DNA of 64,000 bases, from the NCBI RefSeq assembly GCF_900113525.1, contig NZ_FOPP01000002.1, forward strand, positions 186,001 through 250,000, written 5' to 3'. A model generated the notes under the pieces. It was not told the DNA's origin, did no database searches, and saw nothing but the letters and a program-made list of their open reading frames with translations. Below are positions 42,532-50,024 of the stretch, piece after piece (positions within the stretch are counted from its first letter, which is position 1; every line of letters starts with the position of its first letter). The translations under genes were made by a program, and so were the position numbers. Source of the stretch: Pedobacter insulae (GTDB lineage Bacteria > Bacteroidota > Bacteroidia > Sphingobacteriales > Sphingobacteriaceae).

Positions 42532-45048
42532 ATGGATTCGAGAAGAGACTTTTTAAAAAAAACCAGTTTGTTTGCCGGCATGACAACTATGGCAAATATG
42601 GTTCCTGAATCGCTACTTAAAGCAATGTCTATTGACCCAACTCCGGGTAGTACTTACAAAGATGCAGCGCATGTCGTTTTTTTAATGCAAGAAAACCGGT
42701 CTTTTGATCATGCCTTTGGAGCTTTAAAAGGGGTAAGAGGGTTTAATGATCCCAGGGTGTTAAAACAGACTGATGGAACTCCTGTTTGGCTTCAAAAAAA
42801 TAGGGCAGGAGAAACGTATGCTCCATTTAGGCTGGATATCAAAAATTCTAAAATTACCTGGATGGGTTCTTTACCACATTCTTGGGCAGATATGGTAGCG
42901 GCGAGAAACAATGGAAAGATGGATACCTGGCTGGAAGCAAAAAAAGCAGCTAGAGCGTATGAGAAAATGCCACTGACGATGGGTTATTTTGATAGAGAAG
43001 ATATTCCATTCTATTATGCGTTTGCGGATGCTTTTACCATATGTGATCAACATTTTTGTTCAACTTTAACCGGTACGAGTGCTAACAGAACTTCATTCTG
43101 GTCTGGAGCGGTGAGAGAAAATCCACACGACGACAAATCATTGCCCCATGTTTTAAATGGGCAGATCGACTATAAAGATATAAGCTGGAAAACCTATCCC
43201 GAACGCTTGGAAGAAGCACAAATTCCTTGGAAAGTTTATCAAAATGAATTAAGCCTGCCTGTCGGTTTTAAAGGTGAAGAGGATGATTGGCTGGCGAACT
43301 TCACCGATAATAGTTTAGAGTTTTTTAAACAATATAACGTGAGGTTCCATCCAGCTCATGTGGCTTTTATACAAAAGCAAATTGCTGAGCTACCTTCAGA
43401 AATCAACCACCTCCAAGCTAAGTTACCCAAAACACCAGAAGAGGAGAAAAAATTACTTGAAAAAAAGCAAACGCTTGAAAAAGCAAATGAAGCCATCAAA
43501 ACTTGGAATGAAGAGGGGTTTGCAGCCCTTACTTCTTTTGAAAAAAGCATTCATCAAAAGGCATTTGTGACCAATGTAGCTGATCCTGATTATCATAAAA
43601 CAGCAAACATTAGCTATGATGACGAAGGTACTGAAAGGCAAATGGTGGTTCCGAAAGGTGATGTACTCTATCAGTTTAGACAAGACGTAGCCACTGGAAA
43701 CCTGCCGATGGTTTCCTGGTTGGTTGCACCTTGCCGTTTTTCTGATCACCCAGGTTCGCCATGGCATGGTGCATGGTATATTTCTGAGGTACTGGATATT
43801 TTAACCAAAAATGAAGAAGTTTGGAAAAAGACCATTTTTGTACTTACCTACGATGAAAGCGACGGTTATTTTGATCATCAATCGCCATTTGTACCTCCGC
43901 ATACTGAAAGGCCCCATACCGGTAAGGCATCGGCAGGGATCCACACCGCTACCGAATTTTCGGGTATGGATCCAAAAGAACCTCAGCAAGAAGGAACTGA
44001 TAGTCCGATAGGTTTAGGGTTTAGAGTGCCAATGGTTATCGCTTCACCGTGGACAAAAGGAGGGTATGTAAATTCCCAGATATTTGATCATACTTCTTGC
44101 CTGCAATTTTTAGAACATTTTATATTGGCTAAAACAGGTAAGGTGGTAAAAGAAACAAATATCAGTCATTGGAGAAGACAGATATGCGGAGATTTAACAT
44201 CTGTATTCAGACCCGCCAACGAACTGCCTCATGATCTTAAGCCCTTAGAACGGAACAAGGTTATTGAAAGCATCTATGCTGCCCGCTTTAAGCCACTACC
44301 AGGAAACTTCAATGCCCTTACACAACAACAGCTCGAGGAAGCAAAAAAAGAGGGGAGTTTTAAGAAATTGCACCCCTTGCAAGAACCAGGTACAAAACCT
44401 GCTAATGCGCTTCCTTATCAACATGACGTAAATTTAAAGCAGCTTTCGAATGGCAATGTGGAAATGATTTTTGCCGCAGGTAAGTCATTATTTGGAAGTA
44501 AGAGTGCTGCCGGCGCATTTCAGGTATATGCACCAGGTAAATTTAAGCTAGAGAAGGGTGGAGAGCCTGAAGTAGTGCAGATGAACCAGTGGAACTTCTG
44601 TGTGGTTCCCGGTGACGAATTAACCTATAATTGGCCTATCAATAATTTTCTTGACGAAGGCTACTGGCTGGAGTGCTATGGAGCAAATGGCTTTTATCGA
44701 TCTTTTAAGGGAAGAAAGGACGCTATGGGCTTAAATGTGAAGGTTTCTGCGGAAATGTTGAACAGTAAAATAGCTACGGGCAACTTGCAGGTGAAATTGT
44801 TTGTGAATAAACCGGTAAAGGTTATAATCACCGACAATTCTTATGGAAGTGCGGTAAAAAGTGTCGTGGTAAATAAAGATAAATATCATCAAATTGTTAT
44901 CGAGACCCAGCAAAGCGGATACTGGTATGATTTCTCGATAACAATTGATGGGGATCATTCGTTTAGCCAACACTATGCCGGAAAGGTTGAGACCGGTAAG
45001 CCTGGCACTACCGATCCGTTAATGGGTATTAACGCCAGTAGCATTTAA
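42532..45048 (+). CDS. Phosphocholine-specific phospholipase C (Tat-exported)
   Basis: An 838-residue phosphoesterase with a twin-arginine signal (SRRDFLKKTSLF). The catalytic domain begins at VVFLMQENRSFDHAFGALKG (Thr/Ser phosphoesterase family) and continues through WLVAPCRFSDHPGSPWHG and TYDESDGYFDH. Two C-terminal DUF756 domains occupy about residues 620-830, as in Pseudomonas PlcN/PlcH. It cleaves phosphatidylcholine-type lipids to phosphocholine. Its 3' end overlaps the convergent alkaline phosphatase gene by 30 bases. The gene position after a SusCD pair suggests import or binding of released products. Confidence 0.93.
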   Translation: MDSRRDFLKKTSLFAGMTTMANMVPESLLKAMSIDPTPGSTYKDAAHVVFLMQENRSFDHAFGALKGVRGFNDPRVLKQTDGTPVWLQKNRAGETYAPFRLDIKNSKITWMGSLPHSWADMVAARNNGKMDTWLEAKKAARAYEKMPLTMGYFDREDIPFYYAFADAFTICDQHFCSTLTGTSANRTSFWSGAVRENPHDDKSLPHVLNGQIDYKDISWKTYPERLEEAQIPWKVYQNELSLPVGFKGEEDDWLANFTDNSLEFFKQYNVRFHPAHVAFIQKQIAELPSEINHLQAKLPKTPEEEKKLLEKKQTLEKANEAIKTWNEEGFAALTSFEKSIHQKAFVTNVADPDYHKTANISYDDEGTERQMVVPKGDVLYQFRQDVATGNLPMVSWLVAPCRFSDHPGSPWHGAWYISEVLDILTKNEEVWKKTIFVLTYDESDGYFDHQSPFVPPHTERPHTGKASAGIHTATEFSGMDPKEPQQEGTDSPIGLGFRVPMVIASPWTKGGYVNSQIFDHTSCLQFLEHFILAKTGKVVKETNISHWRRQICGDLTSVFRPANELPHDLKPLERNKVIESIYAARFKPLPGNFNALTQQQLEEAKKEGSFKKLHPLQEPGTKPANALPYQHDVNLKQLSNGNVEMIFAAGKSLFGSKSAAGAFQVYAPGKFKLEKGGEPEVVQMNQWNFCVVPGDELTYNWPINNFLDEGYWLECYGANGFYRSFKGRKDAMGLNVKVSAEMLNSKIATGNLQVKLFVNKPVKVIITDNSYGSAVKSVVVNKDKYHQIVIETQQSGYWYDFSITIDGDHSFSQHYAGKVETGKPGTTDPLMGINASSI

Positions 45049-46407
45049 CATCAGGTTATGCAATTCAGTATTGCGTACAAAAGGCTTCATGAGGGTGCTG
45101 CCAGGTCCGTAGGCTGCTAATTCTACATAGTCTGCAGAATGCTCCATAGATCCCCAACCAATTGATGTATAATCTGCCTGTATTTTACCTAAAAGCTCAA
45201 AAGGTAGTTTGGTATCTGATGTTGTGTAATGTGTTAATAAGCCCTTAGCTTGCTCATTTGAAATAGTATAACCTTGCGCGTTATTTATCAACTCGATCAC
45301 TGAAGCATGACTGAAATTGGGCTTGATGGCATTTAAAACCCAATCATTGCTATGTTTAAACTTCTGGAGAAGATCAAATTTTTGATTGCTATTGTGGTCT
45401 CCAAAAAGACCTGGATTTCCATTTCCGTGATCTGTGGTTATAATTACCAGCGTATTTTGGTCTTTTTCAGCAAATTCAATGGCTTTTTCTACGGCAAGGT
45501 CAAATGCAAGCTGATCAAATAATAAACCAGGCGTATCATTGGAATGGGCCGCCCAGTCAACTTTACCACCCTCTACCTGTAACACAAAACCATCTGTATG
45601 ATCTTTCATCAAGTCGATTGCTTTTACGGTCATCTCTGCTAAAGTGGGGACCTGATTTCTTAAGTTTTTATCATGTGCATAATCAACGCTAAATGGTAAT
45701 GCATCTTCATCAAAAACTCCTAGGATAGGTTTTTTGTGATCAAGTTCCAGCATTTGGGCCTTTGTTTTAGCGAGCTGATAGCCAGCTTTTTCGAACTCCT
45801 CGTATACATCCTGTTTATCGCTTCGTTTGGATGGGTTAAAATATTTATCTCCTCCACCCATCATTACATCAAATCTCAATGGAAGGTACTGTAAGGCAAT
45901 TTCGCTTTGCTCACCTCTTGAATTATTGGTAATGCAAAAGCCAGCAGGAGTAGCATGGGTAATTGGTACAGTGGTAACGCAGCCTACTTTCTTGCCGGCA
46001 TTTTTAAATTTTTGCAATATAGGGGTGTTATAGGAACCATCTGCGTTAACATTTAGTTTTCCATTGTTTACCCTAACTCCGCCTCCCCAGGCAGAACTCG
46101 ATGCGGCAGAATCGGTAACCATTGCATTAGCTGAAGCCGTGTCCATAAAAGCTCTTACCACTTTGTTTTCTTGGTATAGAGAAATCCACTTGCTTTCACG
46201 GCCATACATACGTTCAGACAAAAGGTTCGCCATTGTAAGTGTTCCATTGCTCATGCCATCGCTTACTAAAAAGATAACGTTTTTAGCTGTCCCAGCAACT
46301 TTTTCCTCAGCTCCTGAAAGTAAATTACGGGTAGGTTCTATGGCGCTTGTTAATGACGCTCCCAATAGGGCAAGTCCGCCAGTTCTTAAAAAATCTCTTC
46401 TAATCAT
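45019..46407 (-). CDS. Alkaline phosphatase (PhoA type, Tat-exported)
   Basis: A 462-residue periplasmic or surface phosphomonoesterase. A Tat signal (IRRDFLRTGGLALLG) is followed by metal site residues in NVIFLVSDGMS (Asp50), the nucleophile Ser100 in VTDSAASSS, and the His/Asp metal ligands in DWAAHSNDTPG and ITTDHGNGNPG. It releases phosphate from phosphomonoesters, for example phosphocholine produced by the convergent phospholipase C; the two ends overlap by 30 bases. An 11-bp tandem repeat lies just upstream (46417-46449), a candidate Pho-type operator. Confidence 0.95.
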   Translation of the reverse strand: MIRRDFLRTGGLALLGASLTSAIEPTRNLLSGAEEKVAGTAKNVIFLVSDGMSNGTLTMANLLSERMYGRESKWISLYQENKVVRAFMDTASANAMVTDSAASSSAWGGGVRVNNGKLNVNADGSYNTPILQKFKNAGKKVGCVTTVPITHATPAGFCITNNSRGEQSEIALQYLPLRFDVMMGGGDKYFNPSKRSDKQDVYEEFEKAGYQLAKTKAQMLELDHKKPILGVFDEDALPFSVDYAHDKNLRNQVPTLAEMTVKAIDLMKDHTDGFVLQVEGGKVDWAAHSNDTPGLLFDQLAFDLAVEKAIEFAEKDQNTLVIITTDHGNGNPGLFGDHNSNQKFDLLQKFKHSNDWVLNAIKPNFSHASVIELINNAQGYTISNEQAKGLLTHYTTSDTKLPFELLGKIQADYTSIGWGSMEHSADYVELAAYGPGSTLMKPFVRNTELHNLMLNATGVNTH

Positions 46408-46416
46408 GTTAGCAAA

Positions 46417-46449
46417 ACTAACGGCTATACATTAACTAGATGTTAATTA
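46417..46449 (-). promoter_or_regulatory. 11-bp tandem repeats upstream of the alkaline phosphatase gene (candidate Pho box)
   Basis: On the minus strand three adjoining 11-mers run toward the gene: TAATTAACATC (46449-46439), TAGTTAATGTA (46438-46428) and TAGCCGTTAGT (46427-46417). The first two match well (TArTTAAyrT) and the third weakly. PhoB/PhoP-type regulators bind 11-bp direct repeats. A similar 11-bp pair (TTTTAACAATT/TGATAACCCAA at 37657-37678) lies before the SusC gene. Confidence 0.4.
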
Positions 46450-46474
46450 CTGTGAGGGGGTATATTAACTTTTA

Positions 46475-46515
46475 CCGAAAAACAAAAGAGGCACCTAAAC
46501 TTTAGGCGCCTCTTT
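46475..46515 (-). terminator. Terminator of the isc operon
   Basis: AAAGAGGC-A-CCTAAA (46485-46499) pairs with TTTAGG-C-GCCTCTTT (46501-46515), 14 pairs with one mismatch and a one-base loop as written (a few loop-closing pairs will open). On the minus strand it is followed by TTGTTTTTC. It ends the iscS-iscU-iscA transcript. Confidence 0.75.
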
Positions 46516-46536
46516 CAACTTATGAGAAATTGGTAT

Positions 46537-46863
46537 TTAAACAGAAAAACTTTCGCCACAGCCACAAGAGCGACTTGCGTTAGGATTATTAAAGGCAAAG
46601 CCTTTACCATTTAATCCATCAGTAAAATCTAATTCCGTTCCTGCCAAATAGAGGAACGATTTCATATCCAGTGCGATTTTAATCCCACGGTCTTCAAAAA
46701 ATTGATCTCCTTTTTGAACTTCATTGTCGAAATCCAAATTGTACGACAAACCAGAACAACCACCGCCTTTTACAGAAACGCGTAAAAAGTAATCAGAACC
46801 CATTTGCGAATCCTGCATGAGATGATCAATTTTGCTTTTTGCTTTATCGGTTATGGTAATCAT
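46537..46863 (-). CDS. iscA: A-type iron-sulfur cluster carrier (IscA/SufA/HesB family)
   Basis: A 108-residue carrier that receives Fe-S clusters and passes them to apoproteins. Three conserved cysteines are visible: GGGCSGLSY (about Cys35) and the C-terminal pair in RSCGCGESF. It is the last gene of an iscS-iscU-iscA set, 36 bases after iscU. No fdx, hscA or hscB follows. Confidence 0.95.
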   Translation of the reverse strand: MITITDKAKSKIDHLMQDSQMGSDYFLRVSVKGGGCSGLSYNLDFDNEVQKGDQFFEDRGIKIALDMKSFLYLAGTELDFTDGLNGKGFAFNNPNASRSCGCGESFSV

Positions 46864-46899
46864 TTTTTTAGTACTTAGGAGTGAGTATAAAGTAGTTAG

Positions 46900-47313
46900 C
46901 TAGTGGTGCGATTTAGCTAATTCAAATGCTTCTAAACCATTTTTAACGCGGTAATCGTTAATAGCCGATTTAATGGCATCTTCTGCTAAAACCGAACAGT
47001 GAATTTTAACAGGTGGCAAAGCCAATTCTTCCACAATGTCCATATTGTCGATTGTTAAAGCTTCATCAATTGTTTTTCCTTTTAACCACTCTGTAGCTAA
47101 TGAAGAAGAAGCAATTGCCGAACCGCAACCAAATGTCTTGAATTTAGCATCGGTGATTACATTATTGTCATCCACTTCAATTTGAAGGCGCATCACGTCT
47201 CCGCATTCCGGAGCGCCAACTAAACCGGTTCCAACAGATTTACTGTCTTTATTTAAAGTACCAACGTTGCGAGGGTTGGTATAATGTTCCATTACTTTTT
47301 CTGAATATGCCAT
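46900..47313 (-). CDS. iscU: Fe-S cluster assembly scaffold IscU
   Basis: A 137-residue scaffold on which 2Fe-2S clusters are built. The three cluster cysteines are in GAPECGDVM, TFGCGSAIASS and KIHCSVLAED, and the LPPVK motif for the Hsc chaperone is present as ALPPVKIHC. The gene lies 20 bases after iscS. Confidence 0.97.
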   Translation of the reverse strand: MAYSEKVMEHYTNPRNVGTLNKDSKSVGTGLVGAPECGDVMRLQIEVDDNNVITDAKFKTFGCGSAIASSSLATEWLKGKTIDEALTIDNMDIVEELALPPVKIHCSVLAEDAIKSAINDYRVKNGLEAFELAKSHH

Positions 47314-47333
47314 CTTTTCAATTTTTTAAATTA

Positions 47334-48545
47334 TTAATGTTCTGCCCACTCAATTTTACTCAAGTCGATACCCTCTTTAAACATCTCCCATAGTGGAGAA
47401 AGGTCTCTTAAGTGGTTCACAGCTTTTTTTGTATTTTCTATTGCGTAATCAACTTCTTCTTCCGTGGTAAAACGACCTAAACCAAAACGTATCGAAGAGT
47501 GTGCCAAATCATCAGAAAGGCCTAAACTTTTTAATACGTAACTAGGTTCTAAAGAGGCAGATGTACAAGCAGAACCAGAAGATACAGCCAAGTCTTTCAT
47601 TGCCATCATTAAGCCTTCCCCTTCAACATATTTGAATGAAATGTTGGCTACATGTGGTAAACGATGCTCTGTGTTGCCATTTACGTAGCTTTCTTCCATA
47701 GTAGTTAAAGCAGCTTCCAATTTATCACGCAAAGCGGATAAACGTTTAGCTTCTTCATCCATTTCTAAGCGACACAACTCGCAAGCTTTACCTAAACCTA
47801 CAATTCCCGGTACATTTAAGGTTCCAGAACGCATTCCACGCTCGTGGCCACCACCATCAATTTGCGAAGTTACTTTTACCCTCGGATTTTTACGACGTAC
47901 ATATAAGGCACCAACCCCTTTCGGTCCGTACATTTTATGTGCACTAAATGCCATCAAATCAATGCCATCTGCATTTACATCAACTGGGATTTTTCCCACA
48001 GCTTGTGTAGCATCTGTCATGAATAAAGCACCGTGTTTATGGGCAATAGCAGAAATTTCTTTAATAGGTTGAATTACACCAATTTCATTGTTACCATACA
48101 TGATGGTTACCAAAATGGTTTCCGGAGTCATTGCAGCTTCTAATTCAGCTAAATCAATTAACCCATCTTCTTTAACTTTTAGATAAGTAACCCTTGCACC
48201 TTGTTTTTCCAAATGCTTACAAGTATCTAAAATTGCTTTGTGTTCGGTAGTAGCAGTAATAATGTGATTGCCTTTGTCGGCATACATTTCATACACACCT
48301 TTAATCCCTAAGTTGTCAGCTTCTGTAGCACCAGAAGTGAAAATAATTTCTTTTTCAGTACAACCAATTAATTTAGCAACTTGCTCGCGTGCGTAATCAA
48401 CTCCTTCTTCGGCAACCCAGCCAAAAGCGTGGTTACGACTAGCGGCATTGCCAAATTTGTTGGTAAAGTATGGCAACATCGCCTCCAGAACTCTAGGATC
48501 TAGCGGGGTAGTAGCATTATTATCTAAGTAAATTGGAAGTTCCAT
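47334..48545 (-). CDS. iscS: Cysteine desulfurase IscS
   Basis: A 403-residue PLP enzyme that takes sulfur from cysteine for Fe-S clusters and thio-tRNA modification. The start [18 protein letters not shown], the PLP-lysine region [16 protein letters not shown] and the mobile catalytic loop [14 protein letters not shown] with its active Cys are intact. It is the first gene of the operon; promoter at 48621-48649 and a 5'-UTR hairpin at 48570-48583. No iscR precedes it. Confidence 0.97.
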   Translation of the reverse strand: MELPIYLDNNATTPLDPRVLEAMLPYFTNKFGNAASRNHAFGWVAEEGVDYAREQVAKLIGCTEKEIIFTSGATEADNLGIKGVYEMYADKGNHIITATTEHKAILDTCKHLEKQGARVTYLKVKEDGLIDLAELEAAMTPETILVTIMYGNNEIGVIQPIKEISAIAHKHGALFMTDATQAVGKIPVDVNADGIDLMAFSAHKMYGPKGVGALYVRRKNPRVKVTSQIDGGGHERGMRSGTLNVPGIVGLGKACELCRLEMDEEAKRLSALRDKLEAALTTMEESYVNGNTEHRLPHVANISFKYVEGEGLMMAMKDLAVSSGSACTSASLEPSYVLKSLGLSDDLAHSSIRFGLGRFTTEEEVDYAIENTKKAVNHLRDLSPLWEMFKEGIDLSKIEWAEH

Positions 48546-48569
48546 TGTTTTGTTTAATTTTTATTTAAC

Positions 48570-48583
48570 TCTCCTTGCGGAGA
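48570..48583 (-). promoter_or_regulatory. Small GNRA-type hairpin in the iscS leader
   Basis: On the minus strand TCTCC-GCAA-GGAGA forms a 5-bp stem with a GNRA tetraloop, 25 bases before the iscS start. It may stabilise the mRNA or be a protein site; no known riboswitch is recognised. Confidence 0.35.
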
Positions 48584-48620
48584 TGATTTTCTACTTTTAG
48601 CAGTTGCTTTAATCTTAATA

Positions 48621-48649
48621 CAAAGATACAAAATATTTTTGCGAACAAA
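48621..48649 (-). promoter_or_regulatory. isc operon promoter
   Basis: Minus strand TTTG (48649-48646), 17 bases, TATCTTTG (48628-48621), a full Bacteroidota consensus. The leader to iscS is about 70 bases. A divergent -7-like box TATTTTTG (48634-48641, plus strand) for the epimerase gene overlaps its spacer. Confidence 0.65.
48634..48641 (+). promoter_or_regulatory. Candidate -7 element for methylmalonyl-CoA epimerase gene
   Basis: TATTTTTG matches TAnnTTTG and lies 74 bases before the ATG at 48716, inside the spacer of the divergent isc promoter. No good -33 box; low certainty. Confidence 0.3.
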
Positions 48650-48715
48650 TGTAAAATGTATCTATGAAACTAGCTTTAAAACATGCATTTTTACATTCAC
48701 TTAACCATTTTAACT

Positions 48716-49123
48716 ATGAATAAGATCGAACATATCGGTATTGCCGTAAAAAACCTGACAAAATCAATAGACATTTATCAGCGTTTACTGGATGCAGACT
48801 GTTATAAAACGGAGCTGGTTGCCTCTGAGCACGTAAATACGGCTTTTTTTAAAACTGGGGAAAATAAGGTAGAATTGCTCGAAGCCACATCGCCCGAAAG
48901 TGCAATTGCTAAATTTATAGAGAAAAAAGGAGAAGGTATTCACCATATTGCTTTTGCTGTAGATGATATTATAGAAGAAATGGAAAGACTTAGGAAGGAA
49001 GGATTTGTATTGTTAAACGAACAGCCCAAAAAAGGTGCAGACAATAAAATGGTTTGCTTCGTGCACCCAAAAGATACAAGTGGGGTGTTGATTGAGCTTT
49101 GCCAGGAAATAAAATGGGTTTAA
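48716..49123 (+). CDS. mce: Methylmalonyl-CoA epimerase
   Basis: A 135-residue VOC-fold metalloenzyme that interconverts the 2R and 2S epimers of methylmalonyl-CoA in propionate/succinate metabolism. It begins NKIEHIGIAVKNLTKSIDIY and has the metal-binding His in IEHIG, a His in GIHHIAFAVDD and the Glu in GVLIELCQE. I start at the ATG at 48716; the frame is open from 48683 but without a typical N-terminus. Confidence 0.93.
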   Translation: MNKIEHIGIAVKNLTKSIDIYQRLLDADCYKTELVASEHVNTAFFKTGENKVELLEATSPESAIAKFIEKKGEGIHHIAFAVDDIIEEMERLRKEGFVLLNEQPKKGADNKMVCFVHPKDTSGVLIELCQEIKWV

Positions 49124-49172
49124 ATTCAAACAAAATCCGGGTTTTAGGTATTTAATAAGAAACTTAAATGCC

Positions 49173-49415
49173 ATGGAAGCTCAAGATCAACAACAAGGAA
49201 ATAAATCGATGCCCCAAAACCCCCAACCAAACGATGAGGTTCAATTAAACATTGAAACAGTAACACCTGATACTGAGAAGGAGGTAAAGTCTACCAATGA
49301 ATCAACGCAGAAACAATCAAAAAACCAGGACTCTGATCGGGAAGAAAACAAAGATCATAAAAGTGCTGGTAACGGAAATGACGCTAGAGATCAGATAGAA
49401 ACGATCAATCCATGA
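49173..49415 (+). CDS. Small, disordered hydrophilic protein (hypothetical)
   Basis: An 80-residue protein composed mainly of Q, N, E, K, S and D (starts MEAQDQQQGNKSMPQNPQPN) with no hydrophobic core, so it is probably disordered. It lies 49 bases after the epimerase gene and 19 before the next small gene on the same strand. Such proteins are common in Bacteroidota but function is unknown; coding status moderate. Confidence 0.5.
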   Translation: MEAQDQQQGNKSMPQNPQPNDEVQLNIETVTPDTEKEVKSTNESTQKQSKNQDSDREENKDHKSAGNGNDARDQIETINP

Positions 49416-49434
49416 TAAACAAACAAGCAAACAC

Positions 49435-49716
49435 ATGACGTCTTTAATTAAAATTGTTTCAAAGGATTTCGACCTCCCTGAAAGCATCAGCGATTCGCAA
49501 CTTCGGGACGCACTGGTTAAGACCTTCGAATATCTGGTGGATGATGATTTTCAGAAATTGCTACAAATTCTTTACAAAGCGGACGTGGATCAATACAAAC
49601 TTAAAGAACTACTCGAACATGCCGAAGGTAAAAGCACTGCAGAGATCATCGCAGATGCCTATATTGAACGACAACAAGCAAAAGTTGAAACCTGGAAAAA
49701 GTATAGCCAAGCTTGA
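49435..49716 (+). CDS. Small hypothetical protein
   Basis: A 93-residue mostly helical protein (SQLRDALVKTFEYLVDDDFQKLLQILYKADVD, given here in two parts: residues about 21-36 and 37-52). No signal peptide or membrane helix. The stretch FQKLLQILYKADVDQYKLKE resembles small conserved helical proteins of Sphingobacteriaceae. The dispersed repeat block starts 10 bases after its stop. Function unknown. Confidence 0.6.
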   Translation: MTSLIKIVSKDFDLPESISDSQLRDALVKTFEYLVDDDFQKLLQILYKADVDQYKLKELLEHAEGKSTAEIIADAYIERQQAKVETWKKYSQA

Positions 49717-49725
49717 AGAAGCGCC

Positions 49726-49961
49726 CGTCATTGCGAGGAGTTACGAAACAAACGCCCGTCATTGCGAGGCACGAAGCAATCTCAAAAGCGGTGTAACCCT
49801 TCTAGTTAAGATTGCTTCACTACGTTCGCAATGACGAAAAATAAACGTCCGTCATTGCGAGGAGTTACAAAACAAACGCCCGTCATTGCGAGGCACGAAG
49901 CAATCTCAAAAGCGGTGTAACCCTTCTAAGTTAGGATTGCTTCACTGCGTTCGCAATGATG
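49726..49961. repeat. Dispersed repeat, copy C (two tandem units, 124-bp period)
   Basis: Two near-identical units begin CGTCATTGCGAGGAG at 49726 and 49850. Each holds a second CGTCATTGCGAGGCACGAAG, a spacer CTCAAAAGCGGTGTAACCC and the closing arm AGATTGCTTCACT...GCAATGA. The units differ by a few bases. The spacer matches that of copy D (52640-52666), so C and D share a longer ancestor than the arms alone. This block fills most of the 49717-50024 gap; nothing else is seen there. Confidence 0.93.
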
Positions 49962-50024
49962 AGGGTCTAATTAAAATATTGCCTCCCGACTCCTACATAC
50001 TTGATACTTCCTTATATTAGTGTC

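Noticed and set aside
42532..42600. Lipoprotein signal on the phospholipase
   Set aside because: There is no lipobox Cys; the twin-arginine motif explains export better.
49454..49834. 126-residue open frame running into the repeat block
   Set aside because: Its second half is a translation of the dispersed repeat (HCEARSNL-type sequence), and it overlaps a better small gene in another frame.
49726..49961. CRISPR-like look of repeated units
   Set aside because: Only two units, arms are palindromic and the same sequence occurs at other intergenic places; there are no unique spacers and no cas genes.
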